From Psychroflexus sp. ALD_RP9 (GTDB lineage Bacteria > Bacteroidota > Bacteroidia > Flavobacteriales > Flavobacteriaceae), in the NCBI RefSeq assembly GCF_017311165.1, contig NZ_CP062973.1:2491923-2555922 (forward strand): a DNA stretch of 64,000 nucleotides, written 5' to 3'. Both the position numbers and the translations under genes were made by a program. Under the pieces are notes generated by a model. That model did not search any database and had not been told where the DNA came from. It worked only from the letters and a program-made list of their open reading frames with translations. The first letter of the stretch is position 1; each line of letters starts with the position of its first letter. Positions 9,204 to 18,109 of this stretch are shown here, in pieces.

Positions 9204-9277
9204 ATAAATTCGTCTTAAAATGTTAATTCTTAAGAACTGATTTATTTAAAATTCATATATTGGTTCAAATTCATTTT

Positions 9278-10708
9278 ATGAGATTTATTCTTATTATAAT
9301 TTTTTGTGTTAGTTTGATCAGTTGTCAGAACTCAACTAAAAGCTCAAATAATAAGCAGACTAAACAAAAAACCATAGTTAAAAAAAGCCTTGAAGAGATT
9401 AAAAAAGATGGTAAACTGAAAGCCATAACAACTTATAGTGGTACAACCTATTTTTTATATAAAGGAAAACCTATGGGTTTTGAGTATGAGCTGTTAGAAC
9501 GATTAGCAAAACATCTTGAACTTGAACTCGAAATGGTTATTGCGAAAGATGAAGACAGTTTAATTGACATGCTTAATGAAGGAAAAGGTGATTTAATAGC
9601 TTATGGTTATACCATTACAGAAGACCGCAAAAAGAAAGTGTCTTTTACAAAGCCTTTGTATACATCTCATCAGGTATTAATACAGCGAAAGCCCGATTAT
9701 TGGAGGCAAATGAAAATTCATGAAATTAATGAGTATTTAGTTAAAGACCCTATTGAATTACTTGGTGACTCAGTGTCAGTAAAACTAAATTCATCTTATG
9801 CAAAACGCATTAAAAATTTATCTGATGAACTCGGTGGACAAATTTTCATAGACCCTATTCCTGGCGAAACATCTACCGATAGTATTATTAAAATGCTAGT
9901 TGATAAAAAAATTGATTACACCATAGCAGACCAAAACATTGCTTTTATTAATGCCTCTTATTACCCTATTTTAGACATAAGCACTAAAGTTAGCTTTGCA
10001 CAACGTATAGCTTGGGCAACTCGGCCTAACAACCCTGAATTATTAGCAGAAATAAATAATTGGATAACCAACATAAAAAAAACAGTTGATTATCATGTAA
10101 TTTATAATAAATATTACAAAAATAAACGTTTATATAAAAGGCGTGTTGTAAGTGATTTTTATAGCTTAAATGAAGGGAAAATAAGCCCGTACGACGATTT
10201 GATTAAAACCCAAGCTCAAAAACTTGGAATTGATTGGCGACTTTTAACTTCTTTAATGTATCAAGAATCACGATTTAAACCTAATGAAGAGTCTTGGGTT
10301 GGTGCACAAGGTTTAATGCAGTTAATGCCCGCTACTGGTCGTGAATTAGGTGTAAAACAACCCTTTAATCCTAAAGATAATATTCAAGGTGGCACAAAAT
10401 ATCTTGCACAACTACTCGAAGAATTTGAAGATGTTCCTGATAGTCTACAACGTATTAAATTTGCTTTAGCTTCTTACAATTCTGGTTTATATCACGTTAA
10501 AGATGCTCAACGTTTAGCTGAAATAGAAAATCAAAACCCTAAAATGTGGGATAATAATGTTGAGGAAAGTATGCTTAAATTAAGTTCGCCAAAATATTAC
10601 AACAAAAAAGGTATTAAATATGGTTATGTTCGTGGTCGTGAACCTTACAACTACGTTAAAGAAATTATGGCAAGATACGATCATTATAAACGATTTATAG
10701 ACCAATAA
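9278..10708 (+). CDS. MltF-like lipoprotein: substrate-binding domain plus lytic transglycosylase
   Basis: The start is set at ATG 9278, because the product then opens with the lipoprotein signal MRFILIIIFCVSLISCQ (lipobox LISC); an upstream in-frame TTG at 9260 would spoil it. Residues about 45-270 are a periplasmic amino-acid-type binding domain (LKAITTYSGTTYFLYKG, PMGFEYELLERLAKHL). Residues about 300-440 are an SLT domain with catalytic Glu330 in MYQESRF and the marker AQGLMQLMPATG. MltF enzymes cleave peptidoglycan glycan strands at the outer membrane. The length (476 residues) suits the family. Confidence 0.9.
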   Translation: MRFILIIIFCVSLISCQNSTKSSNNKQTKQKTIVKKSLEEIKKDGKLKAITTYSGTTYFLYKGKPMGFEYELLERLAKHLELELEMVIAKDEDSLIDMLNEGKGDLIAYGYTITEDRKKKVSFTKPLYTSHQVLIQRKPDYWRQMKIHEINEYLVKDPIELLGDSVSVKLNSSYAKRIKNLSDELGGQIFIDPIPGETSTDSIIKMLVDKKIDYTIADQNIAFINASYYPILDISTKVSFAQRIAWATRPNNPELLAEINNWITNIKKTVDYHVIYNKYYKNKRLYKRRVVSDFYSLNEGKISPYDDLIKTQAQKLGIDWRLLTSLMYQESRFKPNEESWVGAQGLMQLMPATGRELGVKQPFNPKDNIQGGTKYLAQLLEEFEDVPDSLQRIKFALASYNSGLYHVKDAQRLAEIENQNPKMWDNNVEESMLKLSSPKYYNKKGIKYGYVRGREPYNYVKEIMARYDHYKRFIDQ

Positions 10709-10709
10709 T

Positions 10710-11168
10710 ATGGCAATTCCTCTAATAAGTATTCCACCAGCTGACCAAATTAAGTTAAAAGTTGAGCGCTCACTACGCCACTATAATAAACTTTTAAAAG
10801 AACTAAAAGATAAACCACTTGAACCAGATACAATTCATTTTATTGCAAATCAGATAACAACAATAGAAGCACTCAATTTTCAACTTAAAACCTCAAGTCG
10901 AAAAATTAAACAATCAAAACAACAACTCCTCACATATCTTCAAAAAAATGAAGGGATTTATCCTAAAAATCATTTTATGAGTTTATATATGGCTGTAGGA
11001 ATGACAGCTGTTGGGATACCTGCAGGTATTGTATTTAGTTTTTTGGTAAATAATACAGCTTTTATAGGTATTGGTTTACCGATTGGTTTGTCTATAGGCT
11101 TAGCAATTGGGCATCAAAAAGACCTTAAAATTAAAGCCAAAGGAAAACAAATTAACTACGCGCTTTAA
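10710..11168 (+). CDS. Small membrane protein with glycine-rich hairpin, function unknown
   Basis: The 152-residue protein has a helical, charged N-terminal half (about 1-85, coiled-coil-like) and two C-terminal membrane segments rich in glycine and alanine (about 92-115 and 118-135: GMTAVGIPAGIVFSF, FIGIGLPIGLSIGLAIG). Such glycine-zipper hairpins often pack in membranes. It starts one base after the transglycosylase stop, so the two are co-transcribed and may work together. Its last 17 bp overlap the convergent methyltransferase gene. I recognise no named family. Confidence 0.72.
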   Translation: MAIPLISIPPADQIKLKVERSLRHYNKLLKELKDKPLEPDTIHFIANQITTIEALNFQLKTSSRKIKQSKQQLLTYLQKNEGIYPKNHFMSLYMAVGMTAVGIPAGIVFSFLVNNTAFIGIGLPIGLSIGLAIGHQKDLKIKAKGKQINYAL

Positions 11169-11685
11169 TTTTTTGAAATACATCCCATAAACAAACACCA
11201 ACGCTTACCGAAATATTTAAAGAGTGCTTGGTTCCATATTGAGGGATTTCAATTACCGTATCGCAAACATCAATCACTTTTTGGCTAACACCTTTCACTT
11301 CATTTCCAAAAATTAAAGCAATAGGTTCTTCAATTTTTGGTTGAAAGTTATTAAGCATTGTAGCATTTTCAGTTTGTTCAATGGCAATTTTACGGTGGTG
11401 TTTTAAATATTCTAAGGCTTCTAAAGTTTCATTAAAATAGCGCCAGTTTACAGACTCAGTTGCTCCCAATGCTGTTTTAGTAATATCTTTATGTGGTGGT
11501 TGCGCTGTAATGCCACAAAGTATAATCTCTTCAACTAAAAAGGCATCAGCTGTTCTAAATACCGAACCAATGTTATTTAAACTTCTAATATTATCAAGTA
11601 CGATAGTTATAGGCGTTTTTTTAGCCGATTTATAAGCGCTTGTGCTTAAACGGTTTAGTTCACTGTTTTTTAATTTTCTCATCAT
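11152..11685 (-). CDS. TrmH/SpoU-family RNA 2'-O-methyltransferase
   Basis: A 177-residue SPOUT methyltransferase. The three family motifs are visible: LDNIRSLNNIGSVFRTADAF (motif 1), ALIFGNEVKGVS (motif 2) and IPQYGTKHSLNISVSVGVCL (motif 3), the last forming the knotted AdoMet site. These enzymes methylate ribose 2'-OH in tRNA or rRNA; the short length without a separate RNA-binding domain leaves the target open. The start is one of two tandem ATGs (11685 or 11682). It is convergent with, and overlaps, the gene before it. Confidence 0.9.
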   Translation of the reverse strand: MMRKLKNSELNRLSTSAYKSAKKTPITIVLDNIRSLNNIGSVFRTADAFLVEEIILCGITAQPPHKDITKTALGATESVNWRYFNETLEALEYLKHHRKIAIEQTENATMLNNFQPKIEEPIALIFGNEVKGVSQKVIDVCDTVIEIPQYGTKHSLNISVSVGVCLWDVFQKIKARS

Positions 11686-11734
11686 TCAATTTTTAAAAGC
11701 CATAGCAATTTATTTTAATTTATTTGAGATATCT

Positions 11735-11742
11735 TATTTTAG
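11735..11742 (+). promoter_or_regulatory. Possible -7 box for mutS
   Basis: TATTTTAG differs from TAnnTTTG at one position (A for T before the G). It lies 16 bases before the proposed TTG start of mutS. No clear -33 element is seen, so this is tentative. Confidence 0.3.
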
Positions 11743-11758
11743 CAAAAAATACTTCAAA

Positions 11759-14365
11759 TTGAGCAAGGCTAAAACTAAAACAGCAAAAATAACACCTTTA
11801 ATGAAGCAATATAATGCTATAAAGGAAAAATATCCTGACGCCTTATTATTGTTTAGAGTTGGTGATTTTTACGAAACTTTTGGAGATGATGCTGTTAAAA
11901 CAGCTCGTATTTTAAATATTGTTTTAACCAATCGTAATAATGGTAGTGAGCGAACAGAATTAGCTGGATTTCCACACCACTCATTAAATACCTACTTGCC
12001 TAAATTAGTCCGCGCTGGTGAGCGTGTAGCAATTTGCGATCAACTCGAAAATCCGAGTCAAACTAAAAAAATAGTGAAGCGTGGCGTTACAGAATTAGTC
12101 ACACCTGGTGTTTCTTATAACGATGAAGTTTTACAAAGTAAGTCTAATAACTTTTTAGCAGCGATTTACTGGAACAAAACCGATTACGGTGTTGCTTTTC
12201 TAGATGCTTCAACTGGTGACTTTTTTACAGCTGAAGGCCAAAAAAATTATATAGACAAACTCTTGCAGAATTTTGAACCTAGTGAAGTTTTAATTCCAAA
12301 ACAATTCAAATCTGAACGTTTTAATTTATTCGATTCTAACTTAAACTTTTTCTTTTTAGATGATTGGGTGTTTAACTTCGATTATGCGCATGAAAGCCTT
12401 AATGAGCATTTTCAAACTAAAAGTTTAAAAGGCTTTGGAATAAGCGATTTTACAAACGGTATCATTGCAGCTTCTGCTGTGCTTCATTACCTGAATGAAA
12501 CTAGAAACCAGCATAAAAAACATATTAGTTCTATTAAACGCCTTGTACAAGATGAATATGTTTGGATGGATCACTTCACCATTAAAAATTTAGAATTATA
12601 TCAAGGAAACGCAAGTAATGCCATTGGTTTAGTTAATGTCATAGACCATACAATTTCAGCTATGGGCAGCCGGATGCTTAAACGCTGGTTAGCGCTACCT
12701 CTTAAAACAAAAACAGCTATAGAGCAGCGCCATGACATTGTTCAAACCCTTTTACTTGATCCTAATATCCATGAAAAAATTGTAAATCAGCTTCAACAAA
12801 TTAATGACTTGGAGCGCTTAATTTCAAAAGTTTCAACTAATAAAATTACACCGCGTGAAACTTTGCAATTACAAACTTCATTAAATGCTGTTGCCGAAAT
12901 TAAAAACTTATTGAGGCAACATGCGCAGAAAGAACTAAAAACTATTGGTGATACCTTAAACCCTTGTCATGAACTTCGCGAAACAATTTCAAAAGCCATT
13001 CATGAAGATGCACCCGTCAATATTTCAAAAGGTAATGCTATTGCAAAAGGATATTCTGATGAATTAGACGAATTGCGCCATTTGGCCAATTCAGGAAAAT
13101 CTTACCTCGATGAAATGCTGAAGCGGGAAACTGAAGAAACAGGAATTTCAAGCTTGAAAATTGCTAGTAATAATGTGTTTGGCTATTATATTGAAGTTAG
13201 AAACACGCATAAAGATAAAGTTCCTGAAACATGGACACGGAAACAAACCTTAGTAAATAGTGAGCGTTACATTACCGAAGAACTTAAAAACTATGAAGCA
13301 AAAATTTTAGGTGCCGAAGAAAAAATTCAATTTTTAGAATTAGAGCTTTTCAATCAACTTGTTGAGTGGATTCAAAACTATATAAAAGTGGTTCAAGAAA
13401 ACGCAAGAATTATTGGCCAACTAGACTGCTTATGTGGCTTTGCGCAATTAGCCAAAACAGAGCATTATACTAAACCAGTGCTCGACGAAACTTTTGATAT
13501 AGAAATTACTGAAGGTCGACATCCTGTTATAGAAAAACAACTTCCCGCTGGTGAACAATACATTAGCAACTCTATTAGCCTAAATCATGACCAACAACAA
13601 ATTATTATGATTACAGGACCTAATATGAGTGGTAAATCAGCCATTTTAAGACAAACGGCATTAATTGTTTTACTCGCTCAAATTGGGTGCTTTGTACCAG
13701 CAAAAGCAGCAAGAATAGGTATTATTGATAAGTTATTTACGCGAGTTGGTGCCAGCGATAATATTTCTCAAGGCGAATCTACATTCATGGTTGAGATGAA
13801 TGAAACTGCAAGCATACTCAACAATTTATCAGATAGAAGCCTTATTATTTTAGATGAAATCGGTCGTGGAACAAGCACTTATGATGGTATTTCAATCGCC
13901 TGGGCAATCAGTGAATTTTTACATAAACACCCTGCAAAACCTAAAACCCTTTTTGCAACGCATTACCACGAATTAAACAGCATGGCTGATCGTTTTGAAC
14001 GCATTAAAAACTTTAATGTTTCGGTAAAAGAATTAAAAGACCAGGTCTTGTTTTTGCGGAAGCTAGTTGAAGGTGGCAGTGCACACAGTTTTGGAATACA
14101 TGTGGCTAAAATGGCTGGTATGCCCCAATTTGTATTACAAAAAGCTAATACTGTTTTAAAGAAGTTAGAAGAATCACGCACGTCTGAAGATATGGAAAAA
14201 CAGCTTAATAATTTTCAAGATGAAGAACAACTCAGCTTTTTTAAACTGGATGATCCTTTATTAGAAGACATCAGAACTGAAATTGTTGACTTAGATATTA
14301 ACACCTTAACCCCAGTTGAAGCTTTAATGAAGCTCAATGAAATTAAACGTAAAATTTCTAATTAG
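11759..14365 (+). CDS. mutS: DNA mismatch repair ATPase MutS
   Basis: MutS recognises mismatches and starts mismatch repair with MutL. From TTG 11759 the product is 868 residues, normal for flavobacteria, and starts LSKAKTKTAKITPLMKQYN; the frame remains open upstream to 11642, but that part would overlap the SpoU gene and its upstream region. The mismatch-binding FxE motif reads RVGDFYETFGDDA near the N-terminus. The ATPase domain has GPNMSGKSAILRQ (about residue 620), LIILDEIGRGTSTYDG (about 694) and FATHYHEL. The following 189 bp hold nothing I can recognise. Confidence 0.96.
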   Translation: MSKAKTKTAKITPLMKQYNAIKEKYPDALLLFRVGDFYETFGDDAVKTARILNIVLTNRNNGSERTELAGFPHHSLNTYLPKLVRAGERVAICDQLENPSQTKKIVKRGVTELVTPGVSYNDEVLQSKSNNFLAAIYWNKTDYGVAFLDASTGDFFTAEGQKNYIDKLLQNFEPSEVLIPKQFKSERFNLFDSNLNFFFLDDWVFNFDYAHESLNEHFQTKSLKGFGISDFTNGIIAASAVLHYLNETRNQHKKHISSIKRLVQDEYVWMDHFTIKNLELYQGNASNAIGLVNVIDHTISAMGSRMLKRWLALPLKTKTAIEQRHDIVQTLLLDPNIHEKIVNQLQQINDLERLISKVSTNKITPRETLQLQTSLNAVAEIKNLLRQHAQKELKTIGDTLNPCHELRETISKAIHEDAPVNISKGNAIAKGYSDELDELRHLANSGKSYLDEMLKRETEETGISSLKIASNNVFGYYIEVRNTHKDKVPETWTRKQTLVNSERYITEELKNYEAKILGAEEKIQFLELELFNQLVEWIQNYIKVVQENARIIGQLDCLCGFAQLAKTEHYTKPVLDETFDIEITEGRHPVIEKQLPAGEQYISNSISLNHDQQQIIMITGPNMSGKSAILRQTALIVLLAQIGCFVPAKAARIGIIDKLFTRVGASDNISQGESTFMVEMNETASILNNLSDRSLIILDEIGRGTSTYDGISIAWAISEFLHKHPAKPKTLFATHYHELNSMADRFERIKNFNVSVKELKDQVLFLRKLVEGGSAHSFGIHVAKMAGMPQFVLQKANTVLKKLEESRTSEDMEKQLNNFQDEEQLSFFKLDDPLLEDIRTEIVDLDINTLTPVEALMKLNEIKRKISN

Positions 14366-14554
14366 CGAAGTTTTTAATTTGTTTGAAATAAAAAATATTC
14401 AAGCACTCTCAATTAATAAAATACTCTGCTAAGTTTTTATCCTTATTTCTTATCTAAATTAAGATTTAAGATTTAATTCGTATTATTGAAAACTTACATG
14501 ATTTTTATAAACAAACTACGTTTATCTAACAAAGATTTTTCAAAATAACAAACA

Positions 14555-15943
14555 ATGAATAAAAAGGCCTTTTTAATATTAATTACTAGTGTTTCAGCAC
14601 TTGGCGGTTTACTTTTTGGATATGACACAGGCGTGATTAACGGCGCTCAATTTTTTTTAAGTAAATATTTTGAGTTAGATCCTGGAATGAAAGGTTGGGT
14701 TGTGGCGAGTGCTTTATTAGGTTGCTTAGTTGGTGCCCTTTCTTCAGGTTTTTTAAACGCTCAATTTGGCAGAAAAAACACCTTAATTCTTTCTGCTGTA
14801 TTATTTACAATTTCTGCTTGGGGTTCTGGTATGCCATCATTACTTCCTGAAAGTGTAAGTCTATTAGTTCTTTTTAGAATTATTGGTGGTGTTGGTATTG
14901 GTTTAGCTTCTATGTCTGCCCCGGTATATATTGCCGAAATTGCACCTTCAAAACAACGTGGTACTTTAGTAAGCTTTTATCAACTAGCCATTGTTATAGG
15001 TTTTTTTGTGGTCTTTCTCGTGACATATTTTATCGGAAAAGATTTAACCGAAACTCAAAATATACAGTTCGGCTGGCGACAAATGTTTTGGTCAGAGTTA
15101 ATACCTTGTGCATTATTTTTACTAACCTTGTTCTTTGTTCCTAAAAGTCCTCGATGGCTGTATTTAAAAGGTCGAGATATAGAAGCCTTTAAAACATTGA
15201 AAAAAATTCATGGTGAAGTACTTGCTATAGATGAGCAACGGGAAATCAAAAAGTCTATTGAAAAAAATCAAAATCAAAACAAACAGGTAAATTATTTTTC
15301 AAAAACCATACTTGGTATCATTATAATCGGTACGGTTTTTTCTATGATGCAGCAGTTCACTGGAATTAATGCAGTGTTATATTACGGTGCTGATATTTTT
15401 GAAAAAGCACTTGGTTTTGGTAAAGATGATGTTTTGGCTCAACAAATCTTATTAGCTGGTGTTAATCTCGTATTTACTTTTGTTGCCATGTTTTCTGTAG
15501 ATCGGTTTGGCCGCAAACCTTTAGTAATTATTGGTTGTGTCGGGATGATTATCGGCTTTTTATTACTGGGCTTGAGTTTAAAATATAATGCTGTTGGCTT
15601 GGTCTCATTAATTGGTGTATTGCTATTTATTGCTTCATTTGCAATGTCTATGGGACCAGTGGTTTGGGTAGTTTTATCAGAAATGTTTCCTAATCGCATT
15701 CGTAGTGTGGCCATGTCTGTGGCGGTGGCTGCACAATGGGGTTCTAATTATATTGTTTCGCAAAGTTTTCCTGTTGTCATGGAAAGTGAACTTAACGAAA
15801 ATACTTTCTGGAATGGCTCTCTGCCCTATTTTATCTTTATTGGATTTATGATATTCTTAATTATATTTATAGTTAAGTTTATTCCTGAAACTAAAGGTAA
15901 ATCTTTAGAAGAACTTGAGAACATTTGGGAAAATAAATTGTAA
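14555..15943 (+). CDS. Sugar porter family (MFS) sugar:proton symporter
   Basis: A 462-residue protein with 12 predicted membrane helices and the sugar porter signatures: GGLLFGYDTGVING in helix 1, FGRKNT between helices 2 and 3, RIIGGVGIGLASMSAPVYIA in helices 4-5, PKSPRWLYLKGR after helix 6 (PESPRW in most relatives), QQFTGINAVLYYG in helix 7, DRFGRKPL between 8 and 9, and PETKGKSLEELE at the C-terminus. It resembles xylose, galactose and glucose permeases, but the sugar cannot be read from sequence. No sugar-metabolism genes adjoin it. Confidence 0.9.
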   Translation: MNKKAFLILITSVSALGGLLFGYDTGVINGAQFFLSKYFELDPGMKGWVVASALLGCLVGALSSGFLNAQFGRKNTLILSAVLFTISAWGSGMPSLLPESVSLLVLFRIIGGVGIGLASMSAPVYIAEIAPSKQRGTLVSFYQLAIVIGFFVVFLVTYFIGKDLTETQNIQFGWRQMFWSELIPCALFLLTLFFVPKSPRWLYLKGRDIEAFKTLKKIHGEVLAIDEQREIKKSIEKNQNQNKQVNYFSKTILGIIIIGTVFSMMQQFTGINAVLYYGADIFEKALGFGKDDVLAQQILLAGVNLVFTFVAMFSVDRFGRKPLVIIGCVGMIIGFLLLGLSLKYNAVGLVSLIGVLLFIASFAMSMGPVVWVVLSEMFPNRIRSVAMSVAVAAQWGSNYIVSQSFPVVMESELNENTFWNGSLPYFIFIGFMIFLIIFIVKFIPETKGKSLEELENIWENKL

Positions 15944-16147
15944 GCAACCTAAACGCTTCTGATTACTGATGCAAAATTTATGTATTTAAGCCTCAAATGT
16001 TTCGCTTGATTAGCTTTCTGCAAACATTATAAAGACGATTTATATATTTACTTTATTATTTTTGAAACTTTCATAAAGGCTAAGTTATTTTTAATCAAAT
16101 AGATAGAATTTAAGTTGAAAATTAGTCATATTTTTTCATCATAATGC

Positions 16148-16177
16148 TTTGAAAAATGAAATAAAGGCTTAAATTTG
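16148..16177 (+). promoter_or_regulatory. Promoter of the tRNA-Gly/tRNA-Leu unit
   Basis: TTTG at 16148-16151, an 18-base spacer and TAAATTTG at 16170-16177 match the Bacteroidota housekeeping promoter exactly. The tRNA-Gly gene begins 28 bases downstream. Confidence 0.75.
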
Positions 16178-16204
16178 CACCCGCAATAAGTTCTTATAAA
16201 TACT

Positions 16205-16276
16205 GCGAAAGTAGCTCAGGGGTAGAGCATCACCTTGCCAAGGTGAGGGTCGCGGGTTCAAATCCCGTCTTTCGCT
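16205..16276 (+). tRNA. tRNA-Gly (anticodon GCC)
   Basis: The gene folds as a cloverleaf: acceptor strands GCGAAAG (16205-16211) and CTTTCGC (16269-16275) pair fully, the T arm is GCGGGTTCAAATCCCGT, and the anticodon GCC is at 16237-16239 in a seven-base loop closed by CACCT/AGGTG. No CCA is encoded. The last bases of this gene reappear at 16378-16391. Confidence 0.95.
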
Positions 16277-16329
16277 CATAGATAAAAATTTTATTTAGTT
16301 TATCTAAGTAAAATTATGAGTTAAAAGAA

Positions 16330-16391
16330 GCGACCTTAGTCGCGCCCGCTAAAGTGGGTTCTCCCGATGCTTCGGGACCGTCTTTCGCTCA
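16330..16391 (+). repeat. Three tandem hairpins ending in a copy of the tRNA-Gly 3' end
   Basis: Between the two tRNA genes lie three back-to-back hairpins: GCGAC/GTCGC (16330-16343), CCCGC/GTGGG with one wobble pair (16345-16358) and TCCCGA/TCGGGA (16362-16377). They are followed directly by CCGTCTTTCGCTCA (16378-16391), an exact 14-base copy of the tRNA-Gly end at 16265-16278. The cluster is in the transcript of the tRNA unit. It may be a processing or REP-like element, or a remnant of integration at the tRNA. Confidence 0.75.
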
Positions 16392-16402
16392 ATAAGTTAT
16401 TC

Positions 16403-16487
16403 GCTCGGATGGTGGAATTGGTAGACACGTTGGACTTAAAATCCAATGACCATTGCGGTCGTGCGGGTTCAAGTCCCGCTCCGAGTA
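16403..16487 (+). tRNA. tRNA-Leu (anticodon TAA)
   Basis: The 85-base gene has the long variable arm of class II tRNAs (TGACCATTGCGGTCGT region). The acceptor strands GCTCGGA and TCCGAGT pair, with a G-U at the end, the anticodon stem is TTGGA/TCCAA and the anticodon TAA is at 16437-16439. The T arm is GCGGGTTCAAGTCCCGC. CCA is not encoded. Confidence 0.95.
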
Positions 16488-16490
16488 CTT

Positions 16491-16530
16491 AAAGCCTTGT
16501 TAGTCTGTTGATTTTCAAGGCTTTTTTGTT
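16491..16530 (+). terminator. Rho-independent terminator of the tRNA unit
   Basis: AAGCCTTG (16492-16499) pairs with CAAGGCTT (16516-16523) around a 16-base loop, followed by TTTTTT. It lies 4 bases after tRNA-Leu. Confidence 0.8.
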
Positions 16531-16703
16531 TTAAACCTCTTTTTTATCCCTGATTTGTACCTTATTTTGAACTAAATTTAAACGATAAGCTTTAACTTCT
16601 TAGCTGCAAGCCTCAAAACCCTAATCCAACTTACAACTAAATCAATTTTAACTTAATAACTTTGTCTTCTCTAAAAACTACTTTTATTTAACCTGAAGTC
16701 ATC

Positions 16704-17735
16704 ATGATTAAAAACAAAAAAGCCAAATGGATTGTTAGAGGCATTCTACTTGTTGGTACTGTAATTTCTTTATTTTTTGTGCCCTGGATTTTAGTCAAAG
16801 CGTGGCTGCTACCCTTACCAGATACGGTACAGGAACAAGTTGATGAGGCTATCGGGCATGGTTTTGATGGTATGATTGTATACATCGACCAAGCTGGCCA
16901 ACCACCTCAATTTTACACTGGTGGATGGAATGACCGCTCAAAAAAAATCCCAGCCAAGCCAGAATCCTTGTTTAAAATTGCTAGTATTAGCAAACTATAT
17001 ACGGCCGTGACCATGACTAAATTAGTGAATGAAAAACGCTTAGATTTTAATCAAGTACTCACTGATTTTCTTCCCGAACTTAAAAACCGTATAGAATATG
17101 CCGATGATATTAGTTTAAAAATGATGATACAACATCGGTCTGGCATCCCAAACTACACAGACAATCCAAAATTTTGGGTCGATGAAGAAGCTAATAGTAA
17201 ACACGCCTTAGATTTTGCCCTAGATTTACCTGCCCGATTTAAACCTGACCAAGCATACCACTACTCTAACACTAATTATTTGTTGCTGCGCAAGATTATG
17301 GATCAAGTTTTAGGCTATAACCACCACGAATACATCAAAACTCATATTTTAGAACCTCTTCAGCTGCAAAACACTTTTTTTTCTATTAACGAAGTTAACT
17401 TAGACCATGTCATGAGTGGTTATTACGTTGGTTATGAAGATGATTTTAAATCCCGTGATAATGGTATGTTAGCCACTGCTGAAGATGTTGGTATTTTTAT
17501 ACGTGCTTTAAATGATGGCTCTGTTTTTAATGAAAGTGAACAAGAACTTTATCCTTATGAGTACGAGCATGGCGGTTTGGTGGTGGGCTACCAAAGTTTA
17601 GCCGAATATCACGAAGACCTTGATACTGTCGTGGTTCAATTTATAAACACTACCGATTTTGAAGGCTATGAATGGAATTTATCTGAAATTACTATTAACC
17701 GAATAGTGAGCATCTTAAAACGCAACAACAACTAG
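16704..17735 (+). CDS. Serine hydrolase, class C beta-lactamase / D-alanyl-D-alanine peptidase fold
   Basis: The 343-residue product starts with a membrane anchor (about 10-35, WIVRGILLVGTVISLFFVPW) and then a penicillin-recognising serine hydrolase domain. The three motifs are present: SISK (Ser94, Lys97), YSN (Tyr187) and HGG (His289). The lineage covers carboxypeptidases, esterases and class C-like enzymes, so the substrate is unknown and beta-lactam hydrolysis should not be assumed. It probably faces the periplasm. It stands alone between the tRNA unit and the repeat-rich segment; TAACTTTG at 16657 could be its -7 box. Confidence 0.88.
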   Translation: MIKNKKAKWIVRGILLVGTVISLFFVPWILVKAWLLPLPDTVQEQVDEAIGHGFDGMIVYIDQAGQPPQFYTGGWNDRSKKIPAKPESLFKIASISKLYTAVTMTKLVNEKRLDFNQVLTDFLPELKNRIEYADDISLKMMIQHRSGIPNYTDNPKFWVDEEANSKHALDFALDLPARFKPDQAYHYSNTNYLLLRKIMDQVLGYNHHEYIKTHILEPLQLQNTFFSINEVNLDHVMSGYYVGYEDDFKSRDNGMLATAEDVGIFIRALNDGSVFNESEQELYPYEYEHGGLVVGYQSLAEYHEDLDTVVVQFINTTDFEGYEWNLSEITINRIVSILKRNNN

Positions 17736-17789
17736 CCAAAACAAGACTTGCTTATAACCTTAATTGAAGTGATAATCCAAAAAGCATGA

Positions 17790-17928
17790 CCAAGTCTACT
17801 TTAAAAAACTAGCTATAAATTAATGCTTAAAAGCGATAAAATAAAAACCAAAAGGTCATAACCAAAGTCTACTATATAAAAACCGGCTATAAATTGATGC
17901 TTAAAAGTGATAAAAACCAAGGGGTCAT
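17790..17928. repeat. Two imperfect direct repeats of about 70 bp
   Basis: The stretch 17790-17859 (CAAGTCTACTTTAAAAAACT onward, with GCTATAAATTAATGCTTAAA) is repeated with changes at 17862-17928 (AAAGTCTACTATATAAAAAC onward, with GCTATAAATTGATGCTTAAA). Both end in (A/G)GGTCAT, the second running into the first 20-bp palindrome. No coding potential is seen. Confidence 0.7.
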
Positions 17929-17937
17929 GACCCCTTG
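17918..17937. repeat. REP-like 20-bp palindrome, copy 1
   Basis: CAAGGGGTCATGACCCCTTG, a perfect palindrome identical to the copies at 18090, 19815 and 20862. This copy is intergenic, downstream of the restriction-modification gene. Confidence 0.9.
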
Positions 17938-18089
17938 AAGTTAAGACATGACCCTTAAAGATTTTTGATTTATATTTTATCCTGAAAAGCCTCTATCTTT
18001 AACAAGATTCCCCCTACAATTTTAATTTCTTCATCTGTTAAGCTATACAACTCATAAAACATTTGGTCGATTTAAACTTCATTTAATAC

Positions 18090-18109
18090 CAAGGGGTCAT
18101 GACCCCTTG
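18090..18109. repeat. REP-like 20-bp palindrome, copy 2
   Basis: CAAGGGGTCATGACCCCTTG, identical to copy 1 and 172 bp from it. It is followed by degenerate half-copies built on CCTTGAAGTT (18103, 18126, 18150 regions). Confidence 0.9.

Noticed and set aside
16704..17735. Calling the serine hydrolase an antibiotic-resistance beta-lactamase
   Set aside because: The motifs define the broad SxxK family only; a membrane anchor and lack of an AmpR-type regulator give no support for resistance.
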